Shown here in pieces: positions 25,126-35,823 of a stretch of 64,000 nt of DNA. The first letter of the stretch is position 1. The number at the start of each line of letters is the position of its first letter. The notes under the pieces are model-generated. The model saw nothing but the letters and a program-made list of their open reading frames with translations, searched no databases and was not told where the DNA came from. Source of the stretch: Akebia trifoliata (taxonomy: Eukaryota > Streptophyta > Magnoliopsida > Ranunculales > Lardizabalaceae); assembly GCA_017979445.1 (NCBI GenBank), contig CM030715.1, forward strand, positions 15,939,602 to 16,003,601. Reading direction: 5' to 3'. The position numbers were made by a program, and so were the translations under genes.

Positions 25126-26230
25126 TATTCTATCTTTTTCAGATTAAGATCTCTCAAAAGAAGGGTTGAGCCATACGAAGCCTTGGTCTTAGTTGATAAT
25201 GGAAACGCACTGACTGTTTGTCCTCTAAAGACAACAACTTGTCTTGGGTTCAAAATAGAATACTACAAACCAACCAATCATGCTGTTAGGGCCTATGACA
25301 ATACTAAAAGGGATATACTGGAAATCTTGCATCTTGGACTATCCATGGCCATTGCAGATTTTTCTGTGGAATTTCAAGTCTTGGACATCCAGTTATTTTT
25401 CAATCTACTATTGGAGAGACCATGGTTATACCAAATCAAGACCATACCTTCCAGATTGCATTAGAAAGTTAAATTTACTAAGGATGGATTGATAATTTCC
25501 CTTCATGGGGATGCTAAATCGTAGGGGTTATGAATGACACTGAAACTGAAAATAAGCCATTGCTCGAAATTCAACGGAACATCAAGGGGTACAACTTAGT
25601 GGGTTTGAATTTGAAAAGATCTTCTCAATTCAATGGAACAAATCTACAAAAGAGTTCTTTCCCATAAAAAATAATTCCAATTGTTGCAAGGCAAATATGT
25701 TCAAGAATATGAGATTCTTCTCAGACATAGGCTTAGGTCGCAGATAATAGGGGATTAAAATCGTACCAATTATTCAAGAAGTGTTTGGTACATTTGGACT
25801 AGGGTACAAACCCACTAAGAAAGACTGGGTCCGATAGTGGAAAGCAAAGCAAGATAAGGCAAATGCAAGAAGACAATGGCACATTTTAGATCTATTCAAT
25901 ATGAAACCCTATCATAAGACTCTCAACGGGTATTTCGTGAAAGCATGGGAAGACTTCCCTTTCTTGTATTTTTTAGGGTCATTTATTGATCATATCACAG
26001 GTATTCGACTACTAGGATTTGAGATTTTCTTTGGCATGAATTGTCCGAAAAAGGAAGAAAACAAAGACTTTGAAAAAGAAAAGGTTGACAATTGGCAAGC
26101 TATTGTAGATTCTCTCAACATTGCTCAGATGTTTATTGACAATAGTAGTGTATTAGTTATGTCAGTCAAATGTGGTAGTCCAAACCCGCAACCTGTAATA
26201 AGCCCATCGTCGGGCCTCTCTTTAATTACG
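25126..26230 (+). pseudogene. Tat protease and downstream linker of copy H
   Basis: Reading resumes here after the Tekay-like insertion. The frame 25183-25464 reads LVDNGNALTVCPLKT, then AYDNTKRD and LSMAIADFSVEFQVLD, and FNLLLERPWLYQIKTIPS. This is a retropepsin-like aspartic protease with the DNG active site usual in Tat elements (DT/SG elsewhere). Downstream, 25730-26239 carries linker pieces including MKPYHKTLNGYFVKAWEDF, which match the minus-strand copy at 44380-44590. A frame change near 25465 and stops at 25746 and later inactivate it. Confidence 0.85.
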
Positions 26231-27048
26231 ATGTCATGAGTCCTTTACTTTATGTTGAGTCTAATCCTATTAGTTCTGTTGAGTCTGTTAAGTCTGTAAT
26301 GAGTTCTGTCTCCCCATCTACTTTTTATAAAATAAAAGAAGTTTCTGATTACCCCGAGCGCTATGATAATTTAACTAATAATCTAATTTTGGATGGAGAA
26401 TCTTCTAATGAAGAACCTCCCCCTTAACTAATCAAGTTACTTGAACAAGAAAATGAACATCGGACTCAACCTCTAATAGAGAAAATAGAGGTTATCAACC
26501 TCAGAATAAAAGAAAATCTACAAGAGATTCAAATTGGTTATACTTTATCCTTCGAAGAACATAACGAGATAAAAAATTTAATCAAAAAATTCAAAGCTGT
26601 ATTTGCATGGTCATATGAAGATATGCCTGGGGTAAGTACAAATATCGTTCAACATCGAATTCCTCTCCACCCAAATGCTCGTTCGATCAAATAGAAATTT
26701 TGACTCATGAAAACATAAATGACACTCAAAATCAAAGAAGATGTTACAAAGCAAATTAATGCCAAAATTTTGGAAGTAATAGAGTACCCTGAGTGGATTG
26801 CTAATGTAGTCTTATTTCCTAAATAGGATGGAAAGGTCAGAATGTGCGTGAATTTTAGGGACCTAAACAATGCAAGCCCAAAACATTGTTTCCCTCTACC
26901 ACATATAGATGTTCTAGTAGATAACACAATATGACACGCTTTGTTATCTTTTATGGATGTATTTTAGGATACAACCAGATAAACATAAACCCTCAAGATA
27001 TGTAGAAAACATCGTTCATTACATAATAGGGAACATTCTACTACAAGG
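26231..27048 (+). pseudogene. Pre-RT linker and truncated reverse transcriptase of copy H
   Basis: 26236-26640 holds an acidic linker (ERYDNLTNNLILDGESSNEE, LIKLLEQENEHRTQPLIE), matching 43782-44165 on the other strand. From 26590 RT begins: KAVFAWSYEDMPG, then EVIEYPEWIANVVLFPK, DGKVRMCVNFRDLNNASPK, FPLPHIDVLVDN. It stops at GTFYYK where the LTR of the next element starts at 27049. In-frame stops at 26691-26712 and 26823 and a frameshift near 26960 are visible. The YxDD motif is not reached. Confidence 0.88.
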
Positions 27049-28618
27049 TGTAAACACCCAATTTTTGCACTCACCTGATTAATCAACTCGTCAACCCGAT
27101 TGCAACGGTTCCCAATGATGGATGAATATTTCAATATTTTTATTTGTTACTAGATATATTTCAGAAATTCAGATGAGGTATCTCAAGCAAACAAAACTTT
27201 AGAAATCACGCTACGCTAGAAAAATATGACCTCAAAACGTTGAACTCATCATTCTTCAGACAAAAAGAAGCTTTACGATAAAAATCACTAAAAACTGATA
27301 AAACTATCAAAATACCCCCTAACATCAAAACATTCTTAGAGCCCCCCTTATGCTTCGAAAAATCCTTTTGAACACATAAAATAACAAAGTGAAACAAAAT
27401 AAATCAGTTCGTCAATTTTTACCAAATTCGATAAAATTATGAAAATACCCCTCATAGGATTCACAATCGTTTCATGCAAAAAATTTGTAAATGACACAAA
27501 CCCATAATCCCATTGAATTCCTTACAAAAAATCGATTCCAAAACATCCCAGACCATCGAAAAATAACTTGAAACACAAAAGTTATCTTTAGGGGCAAAAG
27601 GATAATTTTCTAATTTTAAAAATTTTAAATTTCAAAATTAATAAATAAAACATTAATTAACATAAGTTGAAACCTTAATAAAATTAAATTAAAAATCTAA
27701 ACTAAGAAAATTAATCAATCAAGCCCTCAGGCAAAATTTTTGATGGTTGCCCACTTATTTAAGTGGAGCCCCTTTATATTTATCAAAAGACCCTTCCATC
27801 TGGGGGTCCAAATAATTAAAGATATAATTAAGGGGTTCTCTATAAAACTTAAAATATATTCTTTCATTGTACGTAAGATTAAAAAATCTAATTTAAAAGA
27901 AACCTAGTCAATCAAATAAGACTTAAGTCAAAACCCTAATTAAACAACCTTATATTATCTAAAAGGAGACCTAGTCAAATTCCAATTCTTCCAAAAAATC
28001 TATAAATAGGAGCTTCCACAATCCAATCTCGTAAGCCAAAATAAACTATAGAAAAAGTAGGTCAAAAAGTCTTTTTAGCCTTCTCCAAATCTTAATTTTG
28101 AAGCCTTAACTCCCCAACTATCATCCAAACCCCAGCTTTTACTCATAAAACACCCACAAACCATTCAAAAACATCCATAAACCTTTCAAAAAAATATAGA
28201 AAACACTCAGATCTAGATATCTCAACTTGGAGATTAGAAGCAGATCCTGTGATGAAAAGAAAGCAAGGAATTTCATACGAGGAGTCTCTCCTCCAGCTCT
28301 GAGGGAACAAATCGTTGCGATCATCTAGGTATACCTTTTATTTTTTATTTTATTTTATTTATTTTTTTAGGTCTTTTAGTAATGTAATCTTTTTTGAAAA
28401 ATAATAGAGACCGGTGTTTACCGGGTGAAGTTGGTACCTAACACTTTCCAACCCCATAACATGATCCCTAGACCATAATTTTTTTTATTCGTAAATTAGT
28501 TTTTTTTATCTATTTAGAGGCAATGCTTGGTTCCTAGACCGTAATAACTAGGTGGCGACTCCTAAACCTTAAAAATTAAAAGCGAATCCGCACACCCCGC
28601 GGATCAAGGACGCTTTCA
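27049..28618 (+). repeat. LTR of the second H-family copy
   Basis: 1570 bp from TGTAAACACCCAATTT to GACGCTTTCA. A TATA box lies at 28001. The terminal 250 bp (ACCGGTGTTTACCGGGTG to the end, with GGTGGCGACTCC) recur inverted at 35594-35823. The insertion point is inside a conserved RT motif of copy H. Confidence 0.88.
28001..28008 (+). promoter_or_regulatory. TATA box of the 27049-28618 LTR
   Basis: TATAAATA followed by GGAGC, about 950 bp after the LTR start and 610 bp before its end; the usual U3/R position in long plant LTRs. Confidence 0.6.
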
Positions 28619-28636
28619 GTGGCGACTCCACTAGGG
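28619..28636 (+). promoter_or_regulatory. Primer binding site after the LTR
   Basis: TGGCGACTCCACTAGGGA starts one base after the LTR end. This form is common in Tat/Ogre-type elements, which are thought to prime from tRNA-Arg. The tRNA identity is from memory of the family. Confidence 0.7.
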
Positions 28637-29667
28637 ATTATTGAGGATCAAACTTGAAAAGCCCCAATTATGGGAACATTGATAAATGACCTAGTTTTTT
28701 TTTAGTTTATTTTTTTAATTGCTTGTTTATCGGTTTATTTTTGTTTTTATTATTCTTGTTGGTTCAATTATTGAGCATTTGTTTAGACTTTGAATATTTG
28801 GTTTTGGCATGTTATTTTATATGGTTCAATTGAGGGTTACTTAGGGTGACCCTAAACAATGCAAGATTTCAAAATGTTAGTTTCATTGAGGATGGAATGA
28901 TGTTGAATTGATTTTAGAAGTTTGGATATTCTTTTTGTTGGATGTGTTTTTTTGAGGTCCCAAGCAAAACGTTGGAGACTCCAACATAATCTAACATTTT
29001 TCAAAAGAAAATAAGAAGGAAAAATAGAATAAATTGTTGGGCATGCAACTGATGAGATACGGGGTGATGTTAGGTTTTTTTTTTTAAAAATCAAACGAAA
29101 AAAAAATATTTTTTTTAGGCGTGCTGTTGGCAACAACAACCAATTGTGATGTTAGGTTTGTTTTTTTCTTAAAAAACATTGCAAAAAAAAAAAAAATCAA
29201 GAAAAAATTAAAAAAAAAAAGTTTCTTTTTAGGCGTGTTGTTGTCAACAACAACAAATACATTGGTTTTAAGGCGGTGTGTCGTTAGTAAAAGGCTCTTT
29301 TTAATTCTCAAACCCTTATTATCCAACCTCTTCTATCGATTCCAACAAAAACTTGGGAAGTTTCGATCGATTTGGAACCCCCAAAACTCAAAGAGAATTT
29401 TTTATTCCTTCTGATGTAAAGGTATAGAGTTCGGAATCGTTGGCTCCATCTAAAGCTTACTCAATCTTGAACGTCTTAATGAAAATCGATTTTTTCCTTC
29501 GTCTGTCGAAGAAAGTTTCAAAGTTTTTTTTAAATCATAAGAAAACTCACAAATTTGAAGCGAGCTGGTGTGATCTTGTCTGAAGAGAGGAAGAGAAAGA
29601 GATTTCTCTGTAAATTTGGAAAATCTAGGGTCTCGAATATCTACATTTTTGCAATTTTATCAATCAA
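28637..29667 (+). other. Leader and upstream part of the captured segment
   Basis: No coding content was recognised. Two related short blocks at 29117-29155 and 29230-29265 (taggcgtg, ttg, caacaacaac) flank poly-A/T runs. 29400-29667 may be 5' UTR of the captured BRUTUS-like gene because it runs without a visible break into its ATG. Confidence 0.45.
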
Positions 29668-30140
29668 ATGGCAATGCCATTAACGAGCCTTCAACACAGA
29701 GATGGCTGTGCTTTAATGGTGGTACCTGTAAATCCAGTCGATCCTTCTTCATCTTCTTCAAAAGTTTGTTTGAAGAATTCTGCCTTGAAATTCCCAATTC
29801 TTATCTTTTTGTTCTTTCACTAAGCCAGCCGATCCGAGTTGGATGGGCTGCACTGAGCGGCTATGGTGTTTGCGACCGACATCAAAGGTGACGTCGGTTC
29901 TTTGTTTGAGCGTTACTATTTCCTTCAATCAATCTACAAGCTCCATTGCAATGCTAAGGATGAGGTCATCTTTCAAGCTCTTGACATATGTGTGAAGAAC
30001 ATAGCACGCACATACTCCCTTGAGCACAAGGGGGAAAGCCATCTTTTTTATCAACTTTTTGATTTGTTGAATTCAAATTTGCAAAATGACGAAAGCTTTA
30101 GGAGAGAGTTAGCTTCTTGTAGAAGGGCCCACAAAACGTC
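29668..30140 (+). pseudogene. BRUTUS-like (hemerythrin/RING) gene, first exon fragment
   Basis: From the ATG at 29668 one frame reads MAMPLTSLQHRDGCALMVV, VNPVDPSSSSSKVCLKNSA, LKFPILIFLFFH, then (stop) SRSELDGLH (stop) AAMVFAT, and FERYYFLQSIYKLHCNAKDE, ALDICVKNIARTYSLEHKGE, LNSNLQNDESFRRELASC. This matches the N-terminus and first hemerythrin domain of plant BRUTUS/BTSL proteins, nuclear iron-sensing E3 ubiquitin ligases that restrain the iron-deficiency response. Two in-frame stops (TAA where Lys is expected, TGA where Arg is expected) and a Glu-to-Lys change next to an iron-ligand histidine make it non-functional. Homology fades after ELASC; no second hemerythrin domain, CHY or RING zinc finger is present. 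It sits in the leader of a retrotransposon, same strand, so it looks like captured host sequence. Confidence 0.85.
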
Positions 30141-31489
30141 CGATGGAATACCTCCTCTTGCGACCTTTCGTTTGTAGGATTTCTTTTATTGACAATCTAC
30201 TTCTAAAAAAAAAGGAGGTTTTGAGTTATATGTTGCTGGCGGCAACATGTATAAAAGAACAAAAAGTTTTGAGTTGTATGGTGGCAGCAACATATTAAAA
30301 AAAAATGTGAGCTTTGTGTGTGCTGCCAGCTATTTTTAAAAAAATGTGTAGTGATGGTAGCAAATACAATAAAAGAGAAGTATATTATGAAGTTTTTTCT
30401 TTTTTTTTGCAAATCATGGTTGGTCCCACCTTCTCCTTTTTGGCATTTTCATCACAAAACTTACTACTTTATGAAGTTTGCCACTCAAAGGAAAAAATGA
30501 AAAAAAAAAAAAAAAACTGCGTGCTATCAATGTCCTAACAAAATTTTGTTTTATAAAATTTTTTATTTTACAAATCATGAATGGGCTAGTCTTACTAGTT
30601 TAGTAGGGTCTCTTCCTTACTAAGAGCCGTTGACCTTGCCGCGTGGCACCCAAAAAGGAGATCCAATGTTGCGTGCTTATGGCGGATGAAATTCTACGAG
30701 CTTTAAAAAAAGAATTTCAAGAAAATTTAAAAAAAAATTAATTTTGATTTTGAATTTTGATTTCAAATATGATTTCGTAGCCGTTTATTTTCAAAACATT
30801 GGATCAAAGTAAAAAAAAAATGTGAATTTCACTTTTGGATTACTGATGAGGTGACCACGTTGGCTTAGTGACCATTAGTAAAATTCGAAACCTTATGAGT
30901 TATTCAAGTTAACCCATGTTCTCAAAAGATTTACCATGCATGTATTTCAAAAAAAAAAAAGTCATCACTCTTTATCTCTACAATTATCATTCTATCCTTA
31001 ATTCAATATTTGTTGGAATCTCGATTTATTTTGGGTCACCTGAAAGCATCCTTGATTGGACCATAGATTATTACAAAATAATAATCCTTCCATTTTTTGA
31101 AAAAAAAAGAATTTTTTGGTGTTTGTTTCAATGTGATCTGATTGATTATTCCATGTTATATTCATTGATTGACTATCTAAAATGCCATGATCTTAAATGA
31201 CATACACATGAGATGGGCATGCTTTGATCTCAAACTAAATGATATGGATATTTTTATATTTCTTGATCAATATTTATTCGTTATCCATGGTTTGATGGTT
31301 TGATCTGACCCACGGGCCCATTTATCTAAAAAATACCCCGGGCACACCCTACCCTATTTTGCACACACCACTGGCACGTTTATTTTGTTGCATTGCACGC
31401 TTGCATGTCCCTTATAGCTAACGTGACATTAGTGTGTGGCCCGGTTTCCTCGGAGATGTGACATCATTCATGAAAGCTACAACTTCAGT
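30141..31489 (+). other. Downstream part of the captured segment and leader
   Basis: No gene was recognised. A-rich tracts occur at 30207, 30297, 30497 and 30948. Two partial copies of a block containing ggcagcaacat or ggcggcaacat lie at 30230-30350 and echo the caacaacaac blocks before the BRUTUS fragment. 31300-31489 resembles Tat leader sequence. Confidence 0.5.
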
Positions 31490-32830
31490 CACGTACCTTA
31501 GGGTATATAAAACTGAGGCATTAGTACCATTTGATTAGGTGACACTGAAAGGTATATCGAAACACCCATACTGGAGTGACCTGAGCCTTTGTCCTATTGT
31601 AAGGTGCAAAGTCACATGTCTCGATCGCCAACCCTAAACTTGTACCTATATAGTATATCAAAGTTAATCAAAGTTCACCAAATACACTTCTTGGTTAAAA
31701 TCAGTGCCTAAGCAAGATCCTGCCCTGATGTACTACAGTACAAGGGGGATAGACTACGTCTATTCTAGATGAGAGGTGATTTAAAAGTGCCCTTGCTCAG
31801 TATTGTGCACCATCTCTCAATTGGGGATTAAACTGACTGCTTTTGACTTCAGAGATTTGGATTAGAGTTTTAGATTATCACCTATATGATATATCAAACC
31901 AAGTCACCACGTACTGTCTGATTGAGTACGCTCGAGAGGTATATAGGTACACTTGGGTAAGGGTGGCTAGATAAAGTGCATTACACATAGTAAACCTAGA
32001 GTCTAGAAATCTCTCTATAGGTCACGACTCGAGCTTATCGTGGGTGTCCCCAGTTTGTTTTTCGAAAATGGACACTGCAAATTGTTGAGATCAGGAAGTT
32101 ACAATTTCGTTCTCAAGATAACCAAACTTTTTGTTTAACTTGATTCAAAGCTATTATATCAATGGGTGTACCAACCTAATAAAGAATCCATTTTAAATGT
32201 GGTAATGATCTATAATGAGCCAGTCCATCTCGATCCAACAATCACGATGGGCTGGATCATTCAAATTAAAGTGGTATTTAAACCTTTTTCTAATTCGGGT
32301 CCCAACCCATTTTGAAAAAAGAAAAATGATTTTCAAAAAGAAAAGAAAAGAAAAGGAAGGAAAAATAATTTACGAAAGATCTGTTTTTTGCATGGACTTT
32401 GAAAAATTATTAAAATATGTTGATGACTTGCAAAAAATCAGATTTGTAAAAGTTTTTAGTCAATGAAAACATTATTTGTCAATAATTTTTAAGATTGCAT
32501 AAAATTATTTTTCTTTTGAAATAATAATTGCATAATTGAATTGTTTAATGGATTGATGCACAGAATTCAATAAAATCTCAGGATTCATTAAAATGTTACC
32601 AAGGGGGTAACCCTATTATTGATTAAATTCACTTTCAATGAGGTTTAAGTGTTATCATTGTACCTAAGCTCAATCGTCCATCGTCTAGCTAGGGTTGTAA
32701 GTCCAGTCAGTTAGAACAAATGTCAATACCAAGTCAATCGTTAGAAATGACCCCAAAATTTCTTAAAATTATATAGTTGTTCTTTAAAGATCACAATGCC
32801 TTAGTCCTGTCGGTTATAAGTAATGTCTCA
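31490..32830 (+). repeat. H-family leader, homologous to 1-170 and 2236-4260
   Basis: 31876-32045 matches 1-170; 32050-32400 matches 2400-2740; 32430-32760 matches 3935-4260. Compared with H this copy lacks the 171-2235 insertion and about 1.15 kb containing ORF1. The remaining 24-codon stub at 32392-32466 begins MDFEKLLKYVDD and is not a gene. Confidence 0.8.
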
Positions 32831-32959
32831 GTCATCAGTCCTAATCAAGCCCGTTGTGGGTAGTTGTCTTGAATTTTCATGAGTTATTTGGGTTAACTCA
32901 AGTCTTTTTATATTCAGCAAGCTCATGTTTTCTTCAGATCGAGTCTACTCATTTCTTGT

Positions 32960-34110
32960 TGAGTTGAGTTAGTTTGTCGAGTCTATAGAGGTATTTGTCA
33001 CCCCATCTAAATTTGATTGGATAAAGGAAATTTCTGAATACCTTGAGCGCATTAATGGATGAACTAATAATTTAACGTCAAGGATAAATTTATTTTCTAA
33101 ACAAGAAGATAATGGTCTGGCTCAACCTTTAATCGAGAAAGCAAAGGTCATTGACCTCAGAACAAAAAATTCCCAAGAAATTCAAATAGAATCCATCCTA
33201 TCCTTAGAGGAACACAAGGGGATAATGAATTTACTCAGAAATTTTAAAAGACTTGTTCGCGTGATCCTATGAGGATATGTTAGGTGCAAGCTTGGGTGTT
33301 ATCCAAAAAATAGAAATACCAATGAGATCAAAAAAGATATTACAAAATGTATCAATGCTGTCCTCACCGCCTTTCGAATTGCAAAGTTCATCTAAGCAAA
33401 TATCATAAGTCGAAATAGGGTACCTTTGAAATTAGTTTCTAATGATGGATCACACTAAGATATCACTCTGCATTCAAAGTTCAAGATCCGGGATGACAAA
33501 TCATCTTCCTACCATCCTTAGACTAATGGAATGGTTGAAGTAGCTGATAAGAGTCTCAAGGTAATCATTAAGAACATGTATCAATCGCACCAGGATTGGT
33601 AATTGAAACTACCAGTCACACTACGGGGGTACAGAAACAATCTTACCAGTTGAAAGGAAAATCCCGTATCTCAAAGTCTTGATGAAAAATCAATTGTTAG
33701 AAATGGGTCCGAAGAACTAAACTAAATTGAAGAAAAACAACTTAGAGTTTTGTACCACGTGCAAACTTATGAAAGAAGAGTCACTCAAGAAGGTCAAAGT
33801 TCACCGCATACAAGTCAAGGATTTAACCATTAAACTTCAAGAAAAATTGAGCAGCCCTCCTCAACGATAGGAGGAAGCTTGAATTTGATTGAAGAGATTT
33901 ATCCATCAAGAAAGGAAACACTACTTTGGAAAACCATCAAATTTCAAGTAGAATCGAGTACCCATTTTTGACCCTAGAGGGAAGTTCAAACCTAATTGGG
34001 GAGGTTCGTTCATTATCAAAGAAATATTACTTGGAAAAGCTGTCAGACTTTAAGACCAGAACCAATCAACCTTGACCAGATCAAGCGGTACTACATTTAA
34101 GGAGGCCACC
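32960..34110 (+). pseudogene. Heavily deleted Tat pol
   Basis: 32990-33250 reads as the pre-RT linker (EISEYLERIN, LAQPLIEKAKVIDLRTKN). After a short RT remnant (33290-33360) the sequence passes at about 33420 directly to the integrase core: SSYHPxTNGMVE-type motif near 33500-33540, then KSLKVIIKNMYQSHQDW at 33560-33600. It ends with the integrase C-terminus (33955-34100, KFKPNWGGSFIIKEIL and DQIKRYYI-like). RT, both RNase H domains and half of integrase are deleted. Stops are frequent. Confidence 0.75.
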
Positions 34111-34578
34111 TTTGACCGAATCAATTTCTTGTTACCCAGTTTAATATCTCATTTCTCAGTCCTTTGCAGCCATTTTCTTTCTCAGCCCGATCACTTAACA
34201 TAGGGGAGGGAAAATTCGAACTACGCTTTGGTCTGATTCCAAAATTCTGGGGTACATAGGCAACCTAAGAAGTTACTTCAAGCACGACCACATCAAAACA
34301 AAAAAAAATAAATTCCCCCACAAAGAAAAAAATTCAAAAAGAAAAAATTTAAAAGAAAAAGAAATATTGTGAGAATGGGGAAGAAAATTCGAAGAAAAAG
34401 AAAATAATGCCACATAAGAGGCATTTGGCTTTTTTAGCCTCAAAATTCATTTCTTTGCCCAGTCTTAAGCTTACCCATGAAAGTCCTCCTAAGTACTGTG
34501 CGAAAAATCAAGGAAGGTAACAAAGCATGATCAGACAATAACTCTAAAAGTTCAAAATGACAAAAAAAGAAAATTAAG
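34111..34578 (+). other. Tat 3' non-coding region before the tandem repeats
   Basis: A-rich, with a purine stretch at 34300-34405 and no open frame. It follows the decayed integrase end directly. Confidence 0.6.
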
Positions 34579-34912
34579 GCCTGCTAGGTTAAAAACCCGA
34601 AAGGGCAACTTAGGAAAAAATTAAGACAACTAGCAAGGTTGAAAATCCGAAAGGACGACTTTCGCAACAATTAGAGCAAATAGAAAAGTCTGCTAAGCTG
34701 AAAACCTGAAAAGGCAACTTAGGCAAAAATTAAGGTAACCTCACAAGGTTAAAAATTTGAAAGGATGGCCTTAGCAACAATCAAAGCAAAGAAAAGAGAA
34801 AAAATTGTAAGCTCGGTAGATTGAAAACCTAAAAAGGCGATCTAGGCAAAAGCTAGAGCACGGTCGCTAGATTGAAAACCCGAAAAGGCAGTCTAGGCAA
34901 AAGTTAGAGCAA
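34579..34912 (+). repeat. Six imperfect 50-60 bp tandem repeats in the Tat 3' region
   Basis: Units begin near 34579, 34630, 34688, 34741, 34810 and 34864. Each has the core GCTAGRTTGAAAACCCGAAA or a variant, followed by GGC, ACTTAGGCAA and TTAGAGCAA. Short tandem arrays in this position, between pol and the 3' LTR, are known for Tat/Ogre elements. Confidence 0.85.
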
Positions 34913-35593
34913 TCAAAAAAATAAAATATTAATTGAGTTGTAAAGCTGTAAAGGTGGTCCGAGTCGAAACATCAGAAATCCGAATGATCAAGTTTCAATA
35001 CCCAGTTTGAACCAAATATAGACTCAGTGGATACAAGTATCTCGTCTATGATTGAACTAAAGATCTTTATGTCCCTAAGCAAACCGACATGGAGAAAGAA
35101 CAGATTCTATGATGAATTTAAAAAAAAATATTTTTTTCCAAATTCTTTGAGCTTGACTTAAAATCTTCAATATAAAAAGTCAAAATTAAAAGTTAAACCT
35201 TTATTGTGCTTGCGGTAATCAAAGGTTTCAAACTTTCATGACAAAGGCATTTCTTTTTTTCTAAAGAGTAATGTTCCCCCCTTATATTAGGGGCATTTAC
35301 TTTTTAAACTATGTTCAATTATCCCCAGTGCTATGTTTCTTATTAAATTAGGGGCATTTTGTTCTGAAGCCTGATCAATTTCAATCATAAAGGATAAGGT
35401 TTACTTTGAATTAAAGGTTACCCTCTTGATAGCAATTTTGAAAATTTCTAAGGTTCAAAGAAAGTTAAATGTTGACCTGATCTTCATAAAATCCAACACT
35501 TTATTTTTTTAAAAGAAAAAAAATCAAATACGGCGTTAATCCCCCATTTGTTTCCCAAACAAATTAGTTCATTACTCTTTCACCCTGAGCAAG
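34913..35593 (+). other. Tat 3' region after the tandem repeats
   Basis: No ORF. The phrase TTAGGGGCATTT occurs at 35285 and 35348 and may mark the purine-tract zone, but no plus-strand LTR start follows. Confidence 0.55.
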
Positions 35594-35823
35594 TGAAAAT
35601 GCCCTCGATTCGCTTGGTGAGCGGATCCGCTTTTGACCCTTGAGGTTTGGGAGTTGCCACCTAGTTATTACAGTTCAGGAACCAGATATAGATTCAAAAC
35701 AGATAAAAATGACTAATCTACTAAAAAAAATATTGAGTCTAGGAATCAAGTTACGGGGTTGGAATGTATTAGGCACCAACCCCGCCCGGCAAACGCCGTC
35801 TCTACTAATTCTTAAATAAACTA
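35594..35823 (-). repeat. LTR end (U5) in inverted orientation
   Basis: The minus strand matches the last 250 bp of the 27049-28618 LTR: GACGGCGTTTGCCGGGCGGG, GTAATAACTAGGTGGC, and a CA end at 35594. Its upstream part is cut at 35823, where the LTR of element A begins, so A probably inserted into it. Confidence 0.8.

Larger units (their letters stand above)
1..27048 (+). mobile_element. Old Tat-lineage Ty3/gypsy element (copy H), split by nested insertions
   Basis: A degenerate plus-strand retrotransposon. Its pieces lie in the expected order: leader (1-170, 2236-2734), extra ORF1 (2735-3903), gag (4605-5060), gag-protease spacer (5061-6082), protease (25130-25480), linker, and RT up to 27048. 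The reading continues across 6082/25126 once the nested Tekay-like element is removed. The Tat assignment rests on the protease motif DNG, the gag, and close similarity of the linker and RT to the minus-strand copy at 40604-44590. The 5' LTR lies left of the window; the rest of RT, integrase and 3' LTR are not seen after 27048. Stops and frameshifts are frequent, so it is dead. Confidence 0.85.
27049..35590 (+). mobile_element. Second copy of the H family, inserted in H's RT, internally deleted
   Basis: The parts in order are a complete LTR (27049-28618), PBS (28619), a leader with a gene fragment (28780-31250), leader sequence homologous to H (31490-32830), a remnant of pol (33000-34110) and a 3' region with tandem repeats (34110-35590). 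The pol remnant jumps from the RT start to the integrase core. ORF1, gag, protease, most of RT and RNase H are missing. No plus-strand 3' LTR follows. Membership in the H family is shown by the leader homology. The reading of 27049-35590 as one element is inference from order and orientation. Confidence 0.65.

Noticed and set aside
34579..34912. Possible CRISPR-like array
   Set aside because: Units are imperfect, spacers are not unique and all lie in the 3' region of a plant retrotransposon, where tandem repeats are expected.
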